Positions 10,501-18,138 of a stretch of DNA of 64,000 nt are shown here, piece after piece. The stretch is from NCBI RefSeq assembly GCF_041435055.1, contig NZ_CP108002.1, positions 1 through 64,000 on the forward strand, written 5' to 3'. The stretch comes from Streptomyces sp. NBC_00341 (GTDB lineage: Bacteria > Actinomycetota > Actinomycetes > Streptomycetales > Streptomycetaceae). The notes under the pieces are model-generated. The model had not been told where the DNA came from, searched no databases, and saw only the letters and a program-made list of their open reading frames with translations. How positions within the stretch are numbered: the first letter of the stretch is position 1; each line of letters starts with the position of its first letter. The position numbers and the translations under genes are program-made.

Positions 10501-10630
10501 CGGGGCACAGGACTGCGACCTGCTGGAGCAGCCGGAGCGCGAGCTGGCGCCGGAGGACGGGGCCGTCGCCCTCGCGTTCCGGCCCTTCCAGATCCGTACG
10601 CTGCGCCTGCGACCGGCGGCGAGGAAGTGA
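7538..10630 (+). CDS. alpha-mannosidase, GH38
   Basis: Complete 1030-aa glycoside hydrolase of family 38, which releases terminal alpha-D-mannose by a retaining mechanism with a divalent metal. GTG 7538 is chosen as it overlaps the end of the DUF2264 gene and gives a normal family N-terminus. The metal site is visible as HAHID (His260, His262, Asp264), followed by SAWLWPVRET. The nucleophile is predicted to be Asp339 in MWVEADGNLPGGEAL. Later motifs include PGIWLPDSFGY and NQFHDILPGSSI. No signal peptide, so cytoplasmic. It ends with the same C-terminal sandwich as the truncated copy at the start of the window. Working with the importer, it should trim mannose from incoming oligosaccharides. 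Confidence 0.95.
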   Translation: MHDDRRIIEARIRKLLDRVVRPAVYSAVRPLALSAWRVDGEPVPVAEALGADYEPFTVGDAWGSPWQTTWMRARTDIPGDWSGRRVEAVFDLDFDLSKGPGGQAEGLVHDGLGTPLQGLHPYNRSVLLDDSAAGGATVDLLIELAANPPIVGSAGLHLHHGSLETAGNAPLYHLKQADIAVREEDVWHLVHDIEVLDELMHELPLSSTRRHEILYALRHAADAVDPADVAGTAARARGLLADVLSRPAHASAHTLSAVGHAHIDSAWLWPVRETVRKCARTFTNMTTLAQEYPELVFACSSAQQYAWMKQQRPDIYARMKKAAADGNWVPVGGMWVEADGNLPGGEALARQLVYGRRFFAEEFGVDQPGIWLPDSFGYTAAYPQLARLAGAEWFLTQKLSWNETNRLPHHTFEWEGIDGSRIFTHCPPVDSYNASLTARENAHAEGNFSDKGVATRSLVPFGYGDGGGGPSRSMLEKARRLRDLEGSPKVVVESPDAFFEAARAEREGARLPVWRGELYLENHRGTYTSQARTKRGNRRSEALLREAELWAATAAVRSGAPYPYERLESLWQRVLLNQFHDILPGSSIAWVHQQAEREYGGIHAELETLIADAAERLPGRPALLNAGPYARREVAVLAGDPGFPGAQRLADGRTAVLAETGPLASGGAAEAREPVTARAQDGGFVLDNGVLTVVVDRRGLVTSVYDHAARREAIAPGAVGNLLQLHPDDPNLWSAWNIDSYYRDVVHDVDTCESVALADEGPLLASVRVERVHGDSRFVQHIELAAESRQVTVRNDIDWQERDTVLKAAWPLDVHAERESAEIQFGHVQRPTHENTSWDAARFELWAHRWVHVGERRWGAALLTDSTYGHDVRRDTRQDGGTTTTLRLTLLRSPHSPDPQADRGTHRFGYALLAGAGIEEAVAGGYALNLPLRAAPAETAALVTLDTTDVVVESVKLADDRSGDVVVRLYEACGGAVRAGLSAGFPLAGAQDCDLLEQPERELAPEDGAVALAFRPFQIRTLRLRPAARK

Positions 10631-10646
10631 AGTCACCCGGAGAGAG

Positions 10647-10690
10647 GGACAGTTGTGCCGCGGGGCGCGTCCGCCCCCGACGCACTGTCC
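10647..10690. terminator. nested hairpin after the mannosidase operon
   Basis: An outer pair, GGACAGT (10647-10653) with ACTGTCC (10684-10690), encloses an inner stem, GGGGCG (10662-10667) with CGCCCC (10672-10677) and a 4-nt loop. It lies directly after the mannosidase stop and before the ROK gene. It may end the importer operon so that the regulator is transcribed from its own promoter. Confidence 0.55.
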
Positions 10691-10782
10691 CACCCGCGTC
10701 GTACCATTCCATCGATTCTGTTGCCGTCGCAGGCGAGGCGGCGATTTCGCCGCCGCCGCGCGCCGAGGCTGGGAGAGGCACG

Positions 10783-11997
10783 TTGACGAGCAAGACGGCG
10801 AGCACGGAGAAGGGCGCCATCCGGCGTGGCACCAACCTGCCGAGGATGGGGGACTTCAACGAGTCCGTGATCCTCGACGCCATCCGCCGGCGGGGGCGCG
10901 GCGGCCTGAGCCGGGTGGAGCTCGCGCAGGCCACCGGGCTGTCCGCGCAGACCGTCTCCAACATCACCCGACGCCTGCTGGACCAGGGCCTCGCCCGCGA
11001 GTCGGGCAAGCACAACACCGGCAGCGGAAAGCCCCGCACCCTGCTGGAGATCGTCCCCACCTCCCGGTACGCGGTGGGTGTCCATCTCGACCCCGCCGTG
11101 ATCACCTGCGTCCTGGTGGACCTGCTCGGGAAGGTCGTGGCCCAGCGCAGCCGGCGTACCCCCAGTGGCGGCGACACCGACGGCACCGTCGCGGACATGG
11201 CCGCGTCCGTGTCCGGGATCGTGGCGGAGTCCGGGATCGACGACGGACGGATCCTCGGCCTCGGCATCGCCGCGCCGGGCCCCATCGACGTCACCGCGGG
11301 GTGGGTGGTGGAGCCGCCCGAACTGCATGGCTGGGGCCGCTATCCGCTGCGCGACCGGCTCAGCGAGGCGACCGGGTTCCCGGCCCTGCTCGACAAGGAC
11401 GTCACGGCCGCCGTCGTCGCCGAGCGCTGGGCGGGAGCGGCCACCGACAGCCGCAACCTGCTCTTCTTCTACCTCGGTACGGGGTCCGGCATGGGGCTGG
11501 TGGTGGACGACACCGTGCTGCGCGGCGTCTCCGGGAACGCGGGCGAGGTGGGCGGGCTCGGCGCCGCCTGCTCGACGCGGACCCTGGTCGAGGAGGCCAT
11601 CGCCCTCGGCGTGCTCGGGGGCGAGTACACCGTGCTCGATCCGGCCGACGCGCAGAGCGGCCTGGAGCGCCTCGGGCGGCTCGCCGCGGAGGGGGACGCC
11701 CAGGCGGACGGCATCATCGAGCGCCTGGGGCTGCGCGTCGGCCGGGGGGTGTGCGCGGCGGCGACCCTCCTCGACGTCGACAGCATCGTCTTCGGCGGAC
11801 CTGCCTGGCACGTGCTGGGTGAGCGTCTCCTGGCCACCATCGAGCCGATGGTGGCCAGGTCCCCGTTCGTCAGGGCGACCCATGCCACGACCGTCGCCTC
11901 GACCACCCTGGGCGAGAACGTGGCCGCCGTCGGTGCGGCCTCCCTCGTCCTGGACCGGGCGCTCTCCGCCCAGCCGAGGTCGCTGCTGCTGGGCTGA
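10783..11997 (+). CDS. ROK family transcriptional regulator
   Basis: 404-aa regulator. TTG 10783 is chosen because GGGAGAGG (10771-10778) is well spaced; the ATG at 10846 would remove residues before the helix-turn-helix. The N-terminal winged helix (~residues 25-90) includes NESVILDAIRRRG, LSRVELAQATGLSAQTVSN and ITRRLLDQGLARES. The C-terminal ROK sugar-kinase fold follows, with the phosphate-loop-like FFYLGTGSGMGL and the GNAGEVGGLG stretch. The zinc-binding Cys cluster of many ROK proteins (CxCGxxGC) is reduced to GAACSTRT. Such NagC/Mlc-like repressors sense sugars and usually control the adjacent transport operon, here the mannosidase locus upstream. No nearby operator could be assigned with confidence. 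Confidence 0.9.
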   Translation: MTSKTASTEKGAIRRGTNLPRMGDFNESVILDAIRRRGRGGLSRVELAQATGLSAQTVSNITRRLLDQGLARESGKHNTGSGKPRTLLEIVPTSRYAVGVHLDPAVITCVLVDLLGKVVAQRSRRTPSGGDTDGTVADMAASVSGIVAESGIDDGRILGLGIAAPGPIDVTAGWVVEPPELHGWGRYPLRDRLSEATGFPALLDKDVTAAVVAERWAGAATDSRNLLFFYLGTGSGMGLVVDDTVLRGVSGNAGEVGGLGAACSTRTLVEEAIALGVLGGEYTVLDPADAQSGLERLGRLAAEGDAQADGIIERLGLRVGRGVCAAATLLDVDSIVFGGPAWHVLGERLLATIEPMVARSPFVRATHATTVASTTLGENVAAVGAASLVLDRALSAQPRSLLLG

Positions 11998-12028
11998 GGG
12001 GACAACGGGCGAGGGGGCACACGGGCCG

Positions 12029-12062
12029 GGGGAGCCCCAGGGCATGCGGGCCGGGGCTCCCC
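12029..12062. terminator. hairpin after the ROK gene
   Basis: Perfect 10-bp arms GGGGAGCCCC (12029-12038) and GGGGCTCCCC (12053-12062) with a 14-nt loop, 32 bases after the ROK stop. It fits an intrinsic terminator without a U-tract. The surroundings contain a short direct repeat, CAGGGCAT. Confidence 0.6.
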
Positions 12063-12106
12063 AGGGCATAAGGCGCAAGCCGTCATGATGCGTTTGCAAT
12101 AGCCCG

Positions 12107-12150
12107 CGCATGCAATTATTGTTATCGCTTGTAAGGCGCTGTTGCATGCG
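12107..12150. promoter_or_regulatory. AT-rich promoter region with inverted repeat before the aldo/keto reductases
   Basis: CGCATGCAA (12107-12115) and TTGCATGCG (12142-12150) form a perfect 9-bp inverted repeat spanning an AT-rich core (AATTATTGTTATCG) that stands out against GC-rich surroundings. It sits 27-70 bases before ATG 12177. The core is a likely promoter and the arms a candidate operator. The cognate regulator is unknown; ROK is the nearest candidate. Confidence 0.5.
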
Positions 12151-12176
12151 TGCCCCCCCGGAGAGAACGAGACATC

Positions 12177-13001
12177 ATGAGCTCCATCCCGACCATCACC
12201 CTCAACAACGGCGTCACCATGCCGCAGCTCGGCTTCGGGGTCTTCCAGGTCCCCGACGAGGAGACCACCGCCGCCGTCGCCACGGCCCTCGATGCCGGAT
12301 ACCGCAGCATCGACACCGCCGCGGTCTACGGCAACGAGCGGGGCGTCGGCCGCGCGCTCGCCGAATCCGACATCGCCCGTGACGAGCTGTTCATCACCAC
12401 CAAGCTGTGGAACGCCGACCAGGGCTACGACTCCGCGCTGACCGCTTTCGACGCCTCCCTGGACAAGCTCGGGCTCGATCACGTCGACCTCTACCTGATC
12501 CACTGGCCGACCCCGGCCCGCGACCTCTACTCAGAGACCTGGCGCGCCCTGGAGAAGCTCCTCGCGGACGGGCGCACCCGCGCCATCGGCGTCTCCAACT
12601 TCCAGCCCGCCCACCTGGAGCGCCTGCTGAAGAGCGCCTCCGTCGTCCCTGCCGTCAACCAGATCGAGCTGCACCCCGGCCTCCAGCAGCGGGAACTGCG
12701 CGACTTCCACGCCCGCCACGGCATCGCCACCGAGGCCTGGAGCCCGCTCGCCCAGGGCGCCGTCCTGAGCGACGAGGCAGTCGTCTCGCTCGCGGCGAAG
12801 CACGGCAGGAGCCCGGCCCAGATCGTCCTGCGCTGGCACCTGCAGACCGGCAACGTGGTCATCCCCAAGTCGGTGACCGAGGCCCGCATCCGCGAGAACC
12901 TCGACGTCTTCGGCTTCAGGCTGAGCACCGAGGACATCGAGGCCCTCACCGCCCTGGACCGCGCCCTGCGCACCGGCCCGGACTCCGACACCCTCAACTG
13001 A
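12177..13001 (+). CDS. aldo/keto reductase (2,5-diketogluconate reductase type)
   Basis: 274-aa NADPH-dependent carbonyl reductase of the (beta/alpha)8 AKR family. ATG 12177 has GGAGAGAACGAG upstream. The catalytic tetrad is visible: Asp in SIDTAAVYGNE, Tyr in the same motif, Lys in TTKLWN and His in LIHWPTP. Cofactor motifs VIPKSVTEARI and ENLDVFGF close the barrel, and length is standard for AKR5-like enzymes. It is followed 50 bases later by a second aldo/keto reductase of another subgroup. Probable role: reduction of a sugar aldehyde or ketone, or general carbonyl detoxification. The substrate cannot be told from sequence. Confidence 0.92.
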   Translation: MSSIPTITLNNGVTMPQLGFGVFQVPDEETTAAVATALDAGYRSIDTAAVYGNERGVGRALAESDIARDELFITTKLWNADQGYDSALTAFDASLDKLGLDHVDLYLIHWPTPARDLYSETWRALEKLLADGRTRAIGVSNFQPAHLERLLKSASVVPAVNQIELHPGLQQRELRDFHARHGIATEAWSPLAQGAVLSDEAVVSLAAKHGRSPAQIVLRWHLQTGNVVIPKSVTEARIRENLDVFGFRLSTEDIEALTALDRALRTGPDSDTLN

Positions 13002-13051
13002 CACTCGCCGGCCACCACCACACCCCCCACGCACAAGATCGAGGCACCACC

Positions 13052-14071
13052 ATGACCATCCGCTCCCTGCTGCCCGGCCGCATCGGCTTCGGCACCGCGC
13101 CCCTGGGCAACATGTTCCGCGCCATCCCCGACGAAGAGGCCGCCGCCACCGTGCAGGCCGCCTGGGACCAGGGCATCCGCTACTTCGACACCGCCCCGCT
13201 GTACGGCGCAGGCCTCGCCGAGATCCGCCTCGGCCACGTCCTCGCCGACAAGCCGCGCGAGGAGTACGTCCTGTCCACCAAGGTCGGCCGGGTCATCCTC
13301 GACGAGGTCGAGGACCCCGCGAGCCGCCGACTCGGAGAAAAGGGCGCCCTCTTCGAGCACGGACGCCCCAACAGGATCGTCAACGACTACAGCGCCGACG
13401 CGACGCTGCGTTCCGTCGAGGACAGCCTCAAGCGCCTCGGGACGGACCGCCTCGACATCGTCTGGGTCCACGACATCGCCCAGGACTTCTACGGCGACGA
13501 CTGGCTGGCCATGTACGAGAGCGCCCGCACCGGTGCGTTCCGCGCCCTGACCCGGCTGCGCGAGGAGGGGGTCATCAAGGCCTGGGGGCTCGGCGTCAAC
13601 AAGGTCGAACCGCTGGAGATGACACTGGACCTGGACGAGCCCCGCCCCGACGCGTTCCTCCTCGCCGGCCGCTACACCCTGCTCGACCACTCACGGGCCC
13701 TGCAGCGCCTGCTGCCCGCCGCGGCCGAGCGCGACGTCGACATCGTCGTCGGCGGACCCTACAGCTCCGGCATCCTCGCCGGCGGCAACCACTACGAGTA
13801 CGCCGAGGCGCCCGCCGGCATCGTCGAGAAGGTGAGCCGGATCAAGGCACTGGCGCAGGAGCACGGCATCGGCATCAAGTCCGCCGCGCTCCAGTTCGTC
13901 CTGGCGCACCCGGCCGTCGCCGCGGCCATCCCCGGCGCGACCCGCCCCAGCCGCATAGCCGAGGATCTCGGCGCCCTCACCGAGAACGTGTCGTACGCCT
14001 TCTGGAAGTCACTGCGGGACCAGAAGATCATCGCCCATGACGCACCCGTTCCGGTGCGGGAGGCGTCATGA
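13052..14071 (+). CDS. aldo/keto reductase (aldose/L-fucose dehydrogenase type)
   Basis: 339-aa AKR beginning at ATG 13052. Motifs: GFGTAPLGNMFRAIPDEEA near the N-terminus, YFDTAPLYGAGLAEIRLG with catalytic Asp and Tyr, STKVGR with Lys, and IVWVHDI with His. The spacing, insertion after STKVGR and ending are typical of the D-threo-aldose 1-dehydrogenase/L-fucose dehydrogenase group, which oxidises the C1 hydroxyl of fucose-like aldoses. It probably forms an operon with the aldo/keto reductase before it, and its stop overlaps the SRPBCC gene (ATGA at 14068). An oxidative aldose step would fit the sugar-acid theme of the window. Confidence 0.9.
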   Translation: MTIRSLLPGRIGFGTAPLGNMFRAIPDEEAAATVQAAWDQGIRYFDTAPLYGAGLAEIRLGHVLADKPREEYVLSTKVGRVILDEVEDPASRRLGEKGALFEHGRPNRIVNDYSADATLRSVEDSLKRLGTDRLDIVWVHDIAQDFYGDDWLAMYESARTGAFRALTRLREEGVIKAWGLGVNKVEPLEMTLDLDEPRPDAFLLAGRYTLLDHSRALQRLLPAAAERDVDIVVGGPYSSGILAGGNHYEYAEAPAGIVEKVSRIKALAQEHGIGIKSAALQFVLAHPAVAAAIPGATRPSRIAEDLGALTENVSYAFWKSLRDQKIIAHDAPVPVREAS

Positions 14072-14481
14072 CCGCCACCACCGTCACCCTCACCACCGCG
14101 TGGTCCGCGGACCGGGTCTGGCAGCTCATCGGCGGTTTCGGCTCCCTGCCGGACTGGCTCCCGTACATCAAGGAGAGCCGGCTCGGCGAGGGTGCCCGGC
14201 TGCGCACTCTGACGAACGAGGAGGGCGGCGTCATCGTGGAACGCCTGGAGTCCTTCGACGAGCAGGCCCGCAGCTACGCCTACTCCATAGTCCGGGCCCC
14301 CTTCCCGGTCACGGGCTACCGCTCCACGCTCCAGGTTGTCGACCTGGGCGCGGCGGGGTCCAGGGTGGAGTGGTCGGGAACGTTCACGCCGGACGGAGTC
14401 GCCGACGGCGAGGCGACCGCCCTCTTCGAGGGCATCTACCGCGACGGACTCGCCGCACTGGAGAAGACCCTCGCCGCCTGA
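14068..14481 (+). CDS. SRPBCC family protein (polyketide cyclase/START-like)
   Basis: 137-aa single-domain protein with the helix-grip fold signature: ATTAWSADRVWQLIGGFGSLPDWLP at the start, beta strands with RLRTLTNEEGG and RVEWSGTFTPDG, and a long C-terminal helix (ALFEGIYRDGLAALEKTLA). Such proteins hold hydrophobic ligands or act as small cyclases or lipid-binding proteins. It is translationally coupled to the upstream aldose dehydrogenase. No catalytic residue can be assigned, so the role is left open. Confidence 0.85.
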   Translation: MTATTVTLTTAWSADRVWQLIGGFGSLPDWLPYIKESRLGEGARLRTLTNEEGGVIVERLESFDEQARSYAYSIVRAPFPVTGYRSTLQVVDLGAAGSRVEWSGTFTPDGVADGEATALFEGIYRDGLAALEKTLAA

Positions 14482-14552
14482 CCCGGCGGGCACTCCGGAA
14501 CAAGGACACCTGAGACACCAGCCGCTCACCGCCCCTGTGCTATCCAGGGGCG

Positions 14553-15185
14553 GTGACGACTTCTCATCCCTCCGGCAGGGCCTTCGACGCGGTGCTGTGC
14601 GATTTCGACAACGTGATCCGGTTCTATGACACGACGCGGTTGACGAGCCTGGAGCGCCTCGCGGGGCTGGCCCCGGGCACGACCATGGAAGTGGCCTTCG
14701 CGCCGGAGACGGATCTGCCACTGCTCCTCGGTGAGATCACGCAGAAGCAGTGGGTGGAGTCCATCGCGCTCGGCCTGTCCTGCCGGGTGCCACGGGCGCG
14801 GGCTCACGAACTGGGCGCGGCGCTTGCCGAGGCGCCGTTCCGCGCCGACGAGGCGGTGGTGGGCCTGCTCCGTCGGGCGCGCGCTCACATGCCCCTGGTC
14901 CTGGTGACCAACGCGACCCTGGAGTTGGAGAGCGATCTGGTGTCGCTGGGGCTGGCGGACTTCGCGGACCACGTCGTGAGCAGTGCCCGGGTGGGGGTGG
15001 CCAAGCCGGACCCGAAGATCTACGAGATCGCTGCCGAGCGGGCCGGCGTCACCGTGGACCGATGCCTTTTCGTGGACGACCGGCTGGAGAACATCGAAGC
15101 CGCGGTCGCGCTCGGGATGACCGGCGTGCACTACCGCGGACCAGCAGACCTCCAGTCGGCGCTCGGGTCCCTGCTGGACGGCTGA
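14553..15185 (+). CDS. HAD superfamily hydrolase
   Basis: 210 aa from GTG 14553. Motif I is CDFDNVI, where the nucleophile Asp is followed by Phe-Asp; motif II is LVTNAT; motif III Lys is in VAKPDPKIYE; motif IV is FVDDRLEN. All four HAD elements are therefore intact. The short helical cap between motifs I and II fits subfamily IA (phosphoglycolate-phosphatase or epoxide-hydrolase-N-terminal-like). Likely a small cytoplasmic phosphatase acting on a sugar phosphate or similar metabolite. No clear RBS is visible upstream. It is probably a separate transcription unit from the SRPBCC gene, 71 bases away. Confidence 0.88.
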   Translation: MTTSHPSGRAFDAVLCDFDNVIRFYDTTRLTSLERLAGLAPGTTMEVAFAPETDLPLLLGEITQKQWVESIALGLSCRVPRARAHELGAALAEAPFRADEAVVGLLRRARAHMPLVLVTNATLELESDLVSLGLADFADHVVSSARVGVAKPDPKIYEIAAERAGVTVDRCLFVDDRLENIEAAVALGMTGVHYRGPADLQSALGSLLDG

Positions 15186-15243
15186 GTTCCTCGGTCGACG
15201 CCGCAACAGGTGTGCCGAGAGCCCGATCGCGTTCAAAAACAAA

Positions 15244-15269
15244 TAAGGCTGGTTGATAAGGTAGCCTTA
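15244..15269. promoter_or_regulatory. inverted repeat at the MarR gene start, likely autoregulatory operator
   Basis: TAAGGCT (15244-15250) and AGCCTTA (15263-15269) are perfect 7-bp arms 12 bases apart, in an AT-rich patch ending four bases before ATG 15274. An internal AAGG-TAG-CCTT core overlaps the right arm. Position and symmetry fit a MarR dimer site covering the promoter. The closeness to the start codon suggests a very short leader. Confidence 0.6.
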
Positions 15270-15273
15270 GTAC

Positions 15274-15714
15274 ATGAATGAAGATCTGGATCCCGGAAAG
15301 GTCGCCGCCTCCCTGCTCGTGGGCGTCGGCGCGCTGCTGCGGCGTGTGCGGCAGGTGCCCACCGGGGGCGGGCTCACGATGCCCGAGCGGACCGCTCTGT
15401 CGCATCTGGAGCGTTCGGGGCCCACCACGTCCTCCGCGCTGGCCCGGGACGTGCAGATCACCGCCCAGGCCATGGGGGCGACGCTCGCCGCGCTGAGGTC
15501 CAGGGGCCTGGTCGAGCGCAGCCCCGACCCGGACGACGGCAGGCGCGTGGTGCTGACGGTGAGCCAGGCCGGCCGGCGGGAGCTGAAGGACAAGCGCAAC
15601 GCGCGCACCGAGCTCATCGCCCAGGCCCTGGCCGGCGGCGCGTTCACTCCGGCCGAGCTGGAACAGCTCGCGGCGGCAGGGCCACTGCTGGACCGGCTGG
15701 CCCAGAACATCTGA
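15274..15714 (+). CDS. MarR family transcriptional regulator
   Basis: 146-aa winged-helix regulator. DNA-binding core at ~residues 38-100: LTMPERTALSHLERSGPTTSSALARDVQITAQAMGATLAALRSRGLVERSPDPDDGRRVVLTVS, with the DxRxxxxxLT wing typical of MarR (here DDGRRVVLTV). N- and C-terminal helices form the dimer interface. It stands directly upstream of, and co-directional with, a DHA2 drug exporter, the classic arrangement in which MarR represses its own operon until a toxic ligand binds. An inverted repeat lies immediately before the start codon, which lacks a good RBS. Confidence 0.92.
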   Translation: MNEDLDPGKVAASLLVGVGALLRRVRQVPTGGGLTMPERTALSHLERSGPTTSSALARDVQITAQAMGATLAALRSRGLVERSPDPDDGRRVVLTVSQAGRRELKDKRNARTELIAQALAGGAFTPAELEQLAAAGPLLDRLAQNI

Positions 15715-15751
15715 ACATCCGGCACCGACGCGACCACGAGGAGTCAGGCGG

Positions 15752-17500
15752 ATGACGGACCCAGCCAGGACGCGCGCCACGCGCAGCTCGCCCGGTGACC
15801 GGTACAAGTGGACGGCACTGACGAACACGACCGCCGCGGTCTTCATGTCCGCGTTGGACGGCTCCATCGTGCTGATCGCCCTGCCGGCCATCTTCAGGGG
15901 TGTGCACCTGGACCCGCTGGCCCCGGGCAACATCGCCTACCTGCTGTGGATGATCATGGGGTACCGGCTGGTCCAGGCCGTCCTGGTGGTCACGGTGGGG
16001 CGACTGGGAGACATGTACGGCCGGGTCCTGATCTACAACTCCGGGTTCGCGGTCTTCACCTTCGCCTCGATACTGCTGTCCTTCGACCCGTTCGACGGGG
16101 GCCACGGAGCGATGTGGCTGATCGCCTGGCGCCTGTTGCAGGCCGTCGGCGGCTCGATGCTGACGGCGAACTCGGCCGCGATCCTGACCGACGCGTTTCC
16201 CGAGGAACAGCGCGGCTTCGCCCTGGGCATCAATCAGGTCGCCGCCCTGGCCGGGATGTTCATCGGTCTGGTCGCCGGGGGACTGCTGGCGGCCTGGGAC
16301 TGGCGGGCGGTGTTCTGGGTGAACGTGCCGGTCGGGGTGTTCTTCACGGTCTGGGCCTACCGCACCCTGCGGGAGACCGGAAAGTGCGGCGGCGGCCGGA
16401 TCGACTGGTGGGGCAACGTCACCTTCGCGGTCGGACTCAGCGCGGTCCTGATCGCGGTCACCTTCGGCCTGCAGCCCTACGGCGGGCACACCATGGGCTG
16501 GACCAATCCGCTGGCTGACGGACTGATAGCCGGGGGACTGATCCTCCTGGCCGCGTTCGTCGTCATCGAGAACCGCGTCTCCGCACCCTTGATCGAACTG
16601 AGCCTGTTCCGCCTGCGGGCCTTCACCTTCGGCAACCTGGCGGGACTGGCCATCTCGATCGGCCGAGGCGGGATGCAGTTCGTACTGATCATCTGGCTGC
16701 AGGGCATCTGGCTGCCGTTGCACGGCTACGACTACAGCGACACGCCCCTGTGGGCCGGCATCTTCATGCTGCCGCTGACGGCCGGATTTCTCGCCGCCGG
16801 TCCCGTCTCCGGCTATCTGTCCGACCGGATCGGTTCCCGGGGCCTGGCGACCGGCGGTGCGCTGCTGTTCGGCGCGAGCTTCCTGGGACTGATGTTCCTG
16901 CCGATCGACTTCAGTTACTGGATATTCGCTGTGCTGATCACGCTGAACGGGATCGCCAGCGGCATGTTCGCCTCCCCCAACTCCTCCTCGATCATGGGCA
17001 GTGTCCCCGCGCGGCTGCGTGGCGTCGCCTCCGGCATGCGTGCCACATTCCAGAACTCCGGCACCGCCGTCTCCATCGGCGTGTTCTTCTCCCTCATGAT
17101 CGCCGGGCTGGCCGGCAGCCTCCCGCACACGCTGACCAGCGCACTGCAGCAGCAAGGCGTGCCGGCGCAGGTCGCCGCCCAGGTCGGCAGCCTGCCCCCG
17201 GTCTCGTCGCTCTTCGCCGCCCAGCTGGGAGTCAATCCGATCCAGCACCTGCTCCAGCCCACCGGCGCTCTCACTCACCTCACCGAGGCGCAGCAACAGG
17301 CCCTGACCGGAAGTGAGTTCTTCCCGTCCCTGATCGCCGGCCCGTTCCACTCCGGCCTGATCATCGTGTTCGCCTTCGGCGCCGCTCTCGCGCTGCTCGC
17401 CGCGATCGCCTCCGTCCTGCGCGGCAGCAACCCCGCCGCCAAGGCCCCAACGCCGCACGAGACCCAGGCCGCCGACCCCCTCGCGCGACCGCAGGGGTAG
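15752..17500 (+). CDS. DHA2 family MFS drug exporter
   Basis: 582-aa, 14-span proton-coupled antiporter of the EmrB/QacA family. Visible motifs: TM1 FMSALDGSIVLIALPAI with the conserved Asp, motif A GRLGDMYGRV, motif B-like WRLLQAVGGSMLTANSAAI, and antiporter motif C in the region GMFIGLVAGGLLA. A large loop between late spans (about residues 470-530, SALQQQGVPAQVAAQVG) is characteristic of this branch. ATG 15752 has AGGAGTC a short distance upstream. It is 37 bases after the MarR gene. Exports an unknown hydrophobic compound. Confidence 0.93.
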   Translation: MTDPARTRATRSSPGDRYKWTALTNTTAAVFMSALDGSIVLIALPAIFRGVHLDPLAPGNIAYLLWMIMGYRLVQAVLVVTVGRLGDMYGRVLIYNSGFAVFTFASILLSFDPFDGGHGAMWLIAWRLLQAVGGSMLTANSAAILTDAFPEEQRGFALGINQVAALAGMFIGLVAGGLLAAWDWRAVFWVNVPVGVFFTVWAYRTLRETGKCGGGRIDWWGNVTFAVGLSAVLIAVTFGLQPYGGHTMGWTNPLADGLIAGGLILLAAFVVIENRVSAPLIELSLFRLRAFTFGNLAGLAISIGRGGMQFVLIIWLQGIWLPLHGYDYSDTPLWAGIFMLPLTAGFLAAGPVSGYLSDRIGSRGLATGGALLFGASFLGLMFLPIDFSYWIFAVLITLNGIASGMFASPNSSSIMGSVPARLRGVASGMRATFQNSGTAVSIGVFFSLMIAGLAGSLPHTLTSALQQQGVPAQVAAQVGSLPPVSSLFAAQLGVNPIQHLLQPTGALTHLTEAQQQALTGSEFFPSLIAGPFHSGLIIVFAFGAALALLAAIASVLRGSNPAAKAPTPHETQAADPLARPQG

Positions 17501-17568
17501 CTCAGCGGCCGAGACCACCGAACCGTTTGGCCAGGCAACCGGCCGGCATACACAGGAGAAACAACCGC

Positions 17569-18138
17569 ATGACACTGACAACGATCGATCCCAGGCCCGC
17601 GCTCGTCGTGATCGACCTGCAGAAGGGCATCGTCTCCGCCCTGGCCGGCAGTCCACTCGCCACCGCCGCTGTCGGCCGGGCGACTCACCTGGCCGCCTCC
17701 TTCCGGCGTCACGACCTGCCCGTGGTCCTCGTCAACGTCACCGGACGCGCGTCGGGGCGTACCGACACCGGACGGCCCGGGAGCAACGGCGGCCTGCCCG
17801 CCGGCTGGGCAGACCTCATCGACGAACTCGATGTCCAGCCGGCCGACCACCTGATCACCAAGCGGCGGCGCAGCGCGTTCCACGACACCGGCCTCGACAC
17901 CCTCCTGCGAGACCTGGGCGTCACCCAGATCGTGCTCGCGGGCATCTCGACCAGCGCGGGCGTCGAGTCGACCGCACGCTCGGCCTCCGACTACGGGTAC
18001 CACGTCGTGATGGCCACCGACGCCATGGGCGACCCCGATCCCGAGGCCCACCGCCACAGCATCGAACGCGTCTTTCCCAAGATCGGTGAAACCGCCACCA
18101 CCGCCGAGGTCCTCGACATGGTCGAGGCGACACGATGA
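17569..18138 (+). CDS. isochorismatase-like hydrolase lacking the usual Cys
   Basis: 189 aa from ATG 17569 (CAGGAGAAAC upstream). The fold is that of the isochorismatase/cysteine-hydrolase family: Asp16 in VVIDLQKG, Lys98 in LITKRRRSAF and the strand-turn GISTSAGVESTARSA. At the position where cysteine hydrolases carry the nucleophile (TxxCVExTAR) this protein has Gly131. PhzD-type isochorismatases also lack that Cys, so a vinyl-ether or other non-amide hydrolysis is possible. It lies in the MarR/MFS operon and overlaps the next gene by four bases, so it may modify the exported or sensed compound. Confidence 0.87.
   Translation: MTLTTIDPRPALVVIDLQKGIVSALAGSPLATAAVGRATHLAASFRRHDLPVVLVNVTGRASGRTDTGRPGSNGGLPAGWADLIDELDVQPADHLITKRRRSAFHDTGLDTLLRDLGVTQIVLAGISTSAGVESTARSASDYGYHVVMATDAMGDPDPEAHRHSIERVFPKIGETATTAEVLDMVEATR

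Noticed and set aside
12090..12140. LacI-type operator in the aldo/keto reductase promoter
   Set aside because: No proper TGnAAnCGnTTnCA symmetry; only half-site resemblance.
15244..15269. DtxR/IdeR iron box near the MarR start
   Set aside because: AAGGTAGCCTT is only a partial, gapped match to TTAGGTTAGCCTAACCTAA, and the gene context is drug export.
15644..17656. 670-aa minus-strand frame opposite the DHA2 exporter
   Set aside because: Lies wholly opposite a membrane protein with clear MFS motifs; Gln/Asp/Gly-rich and without RBS.
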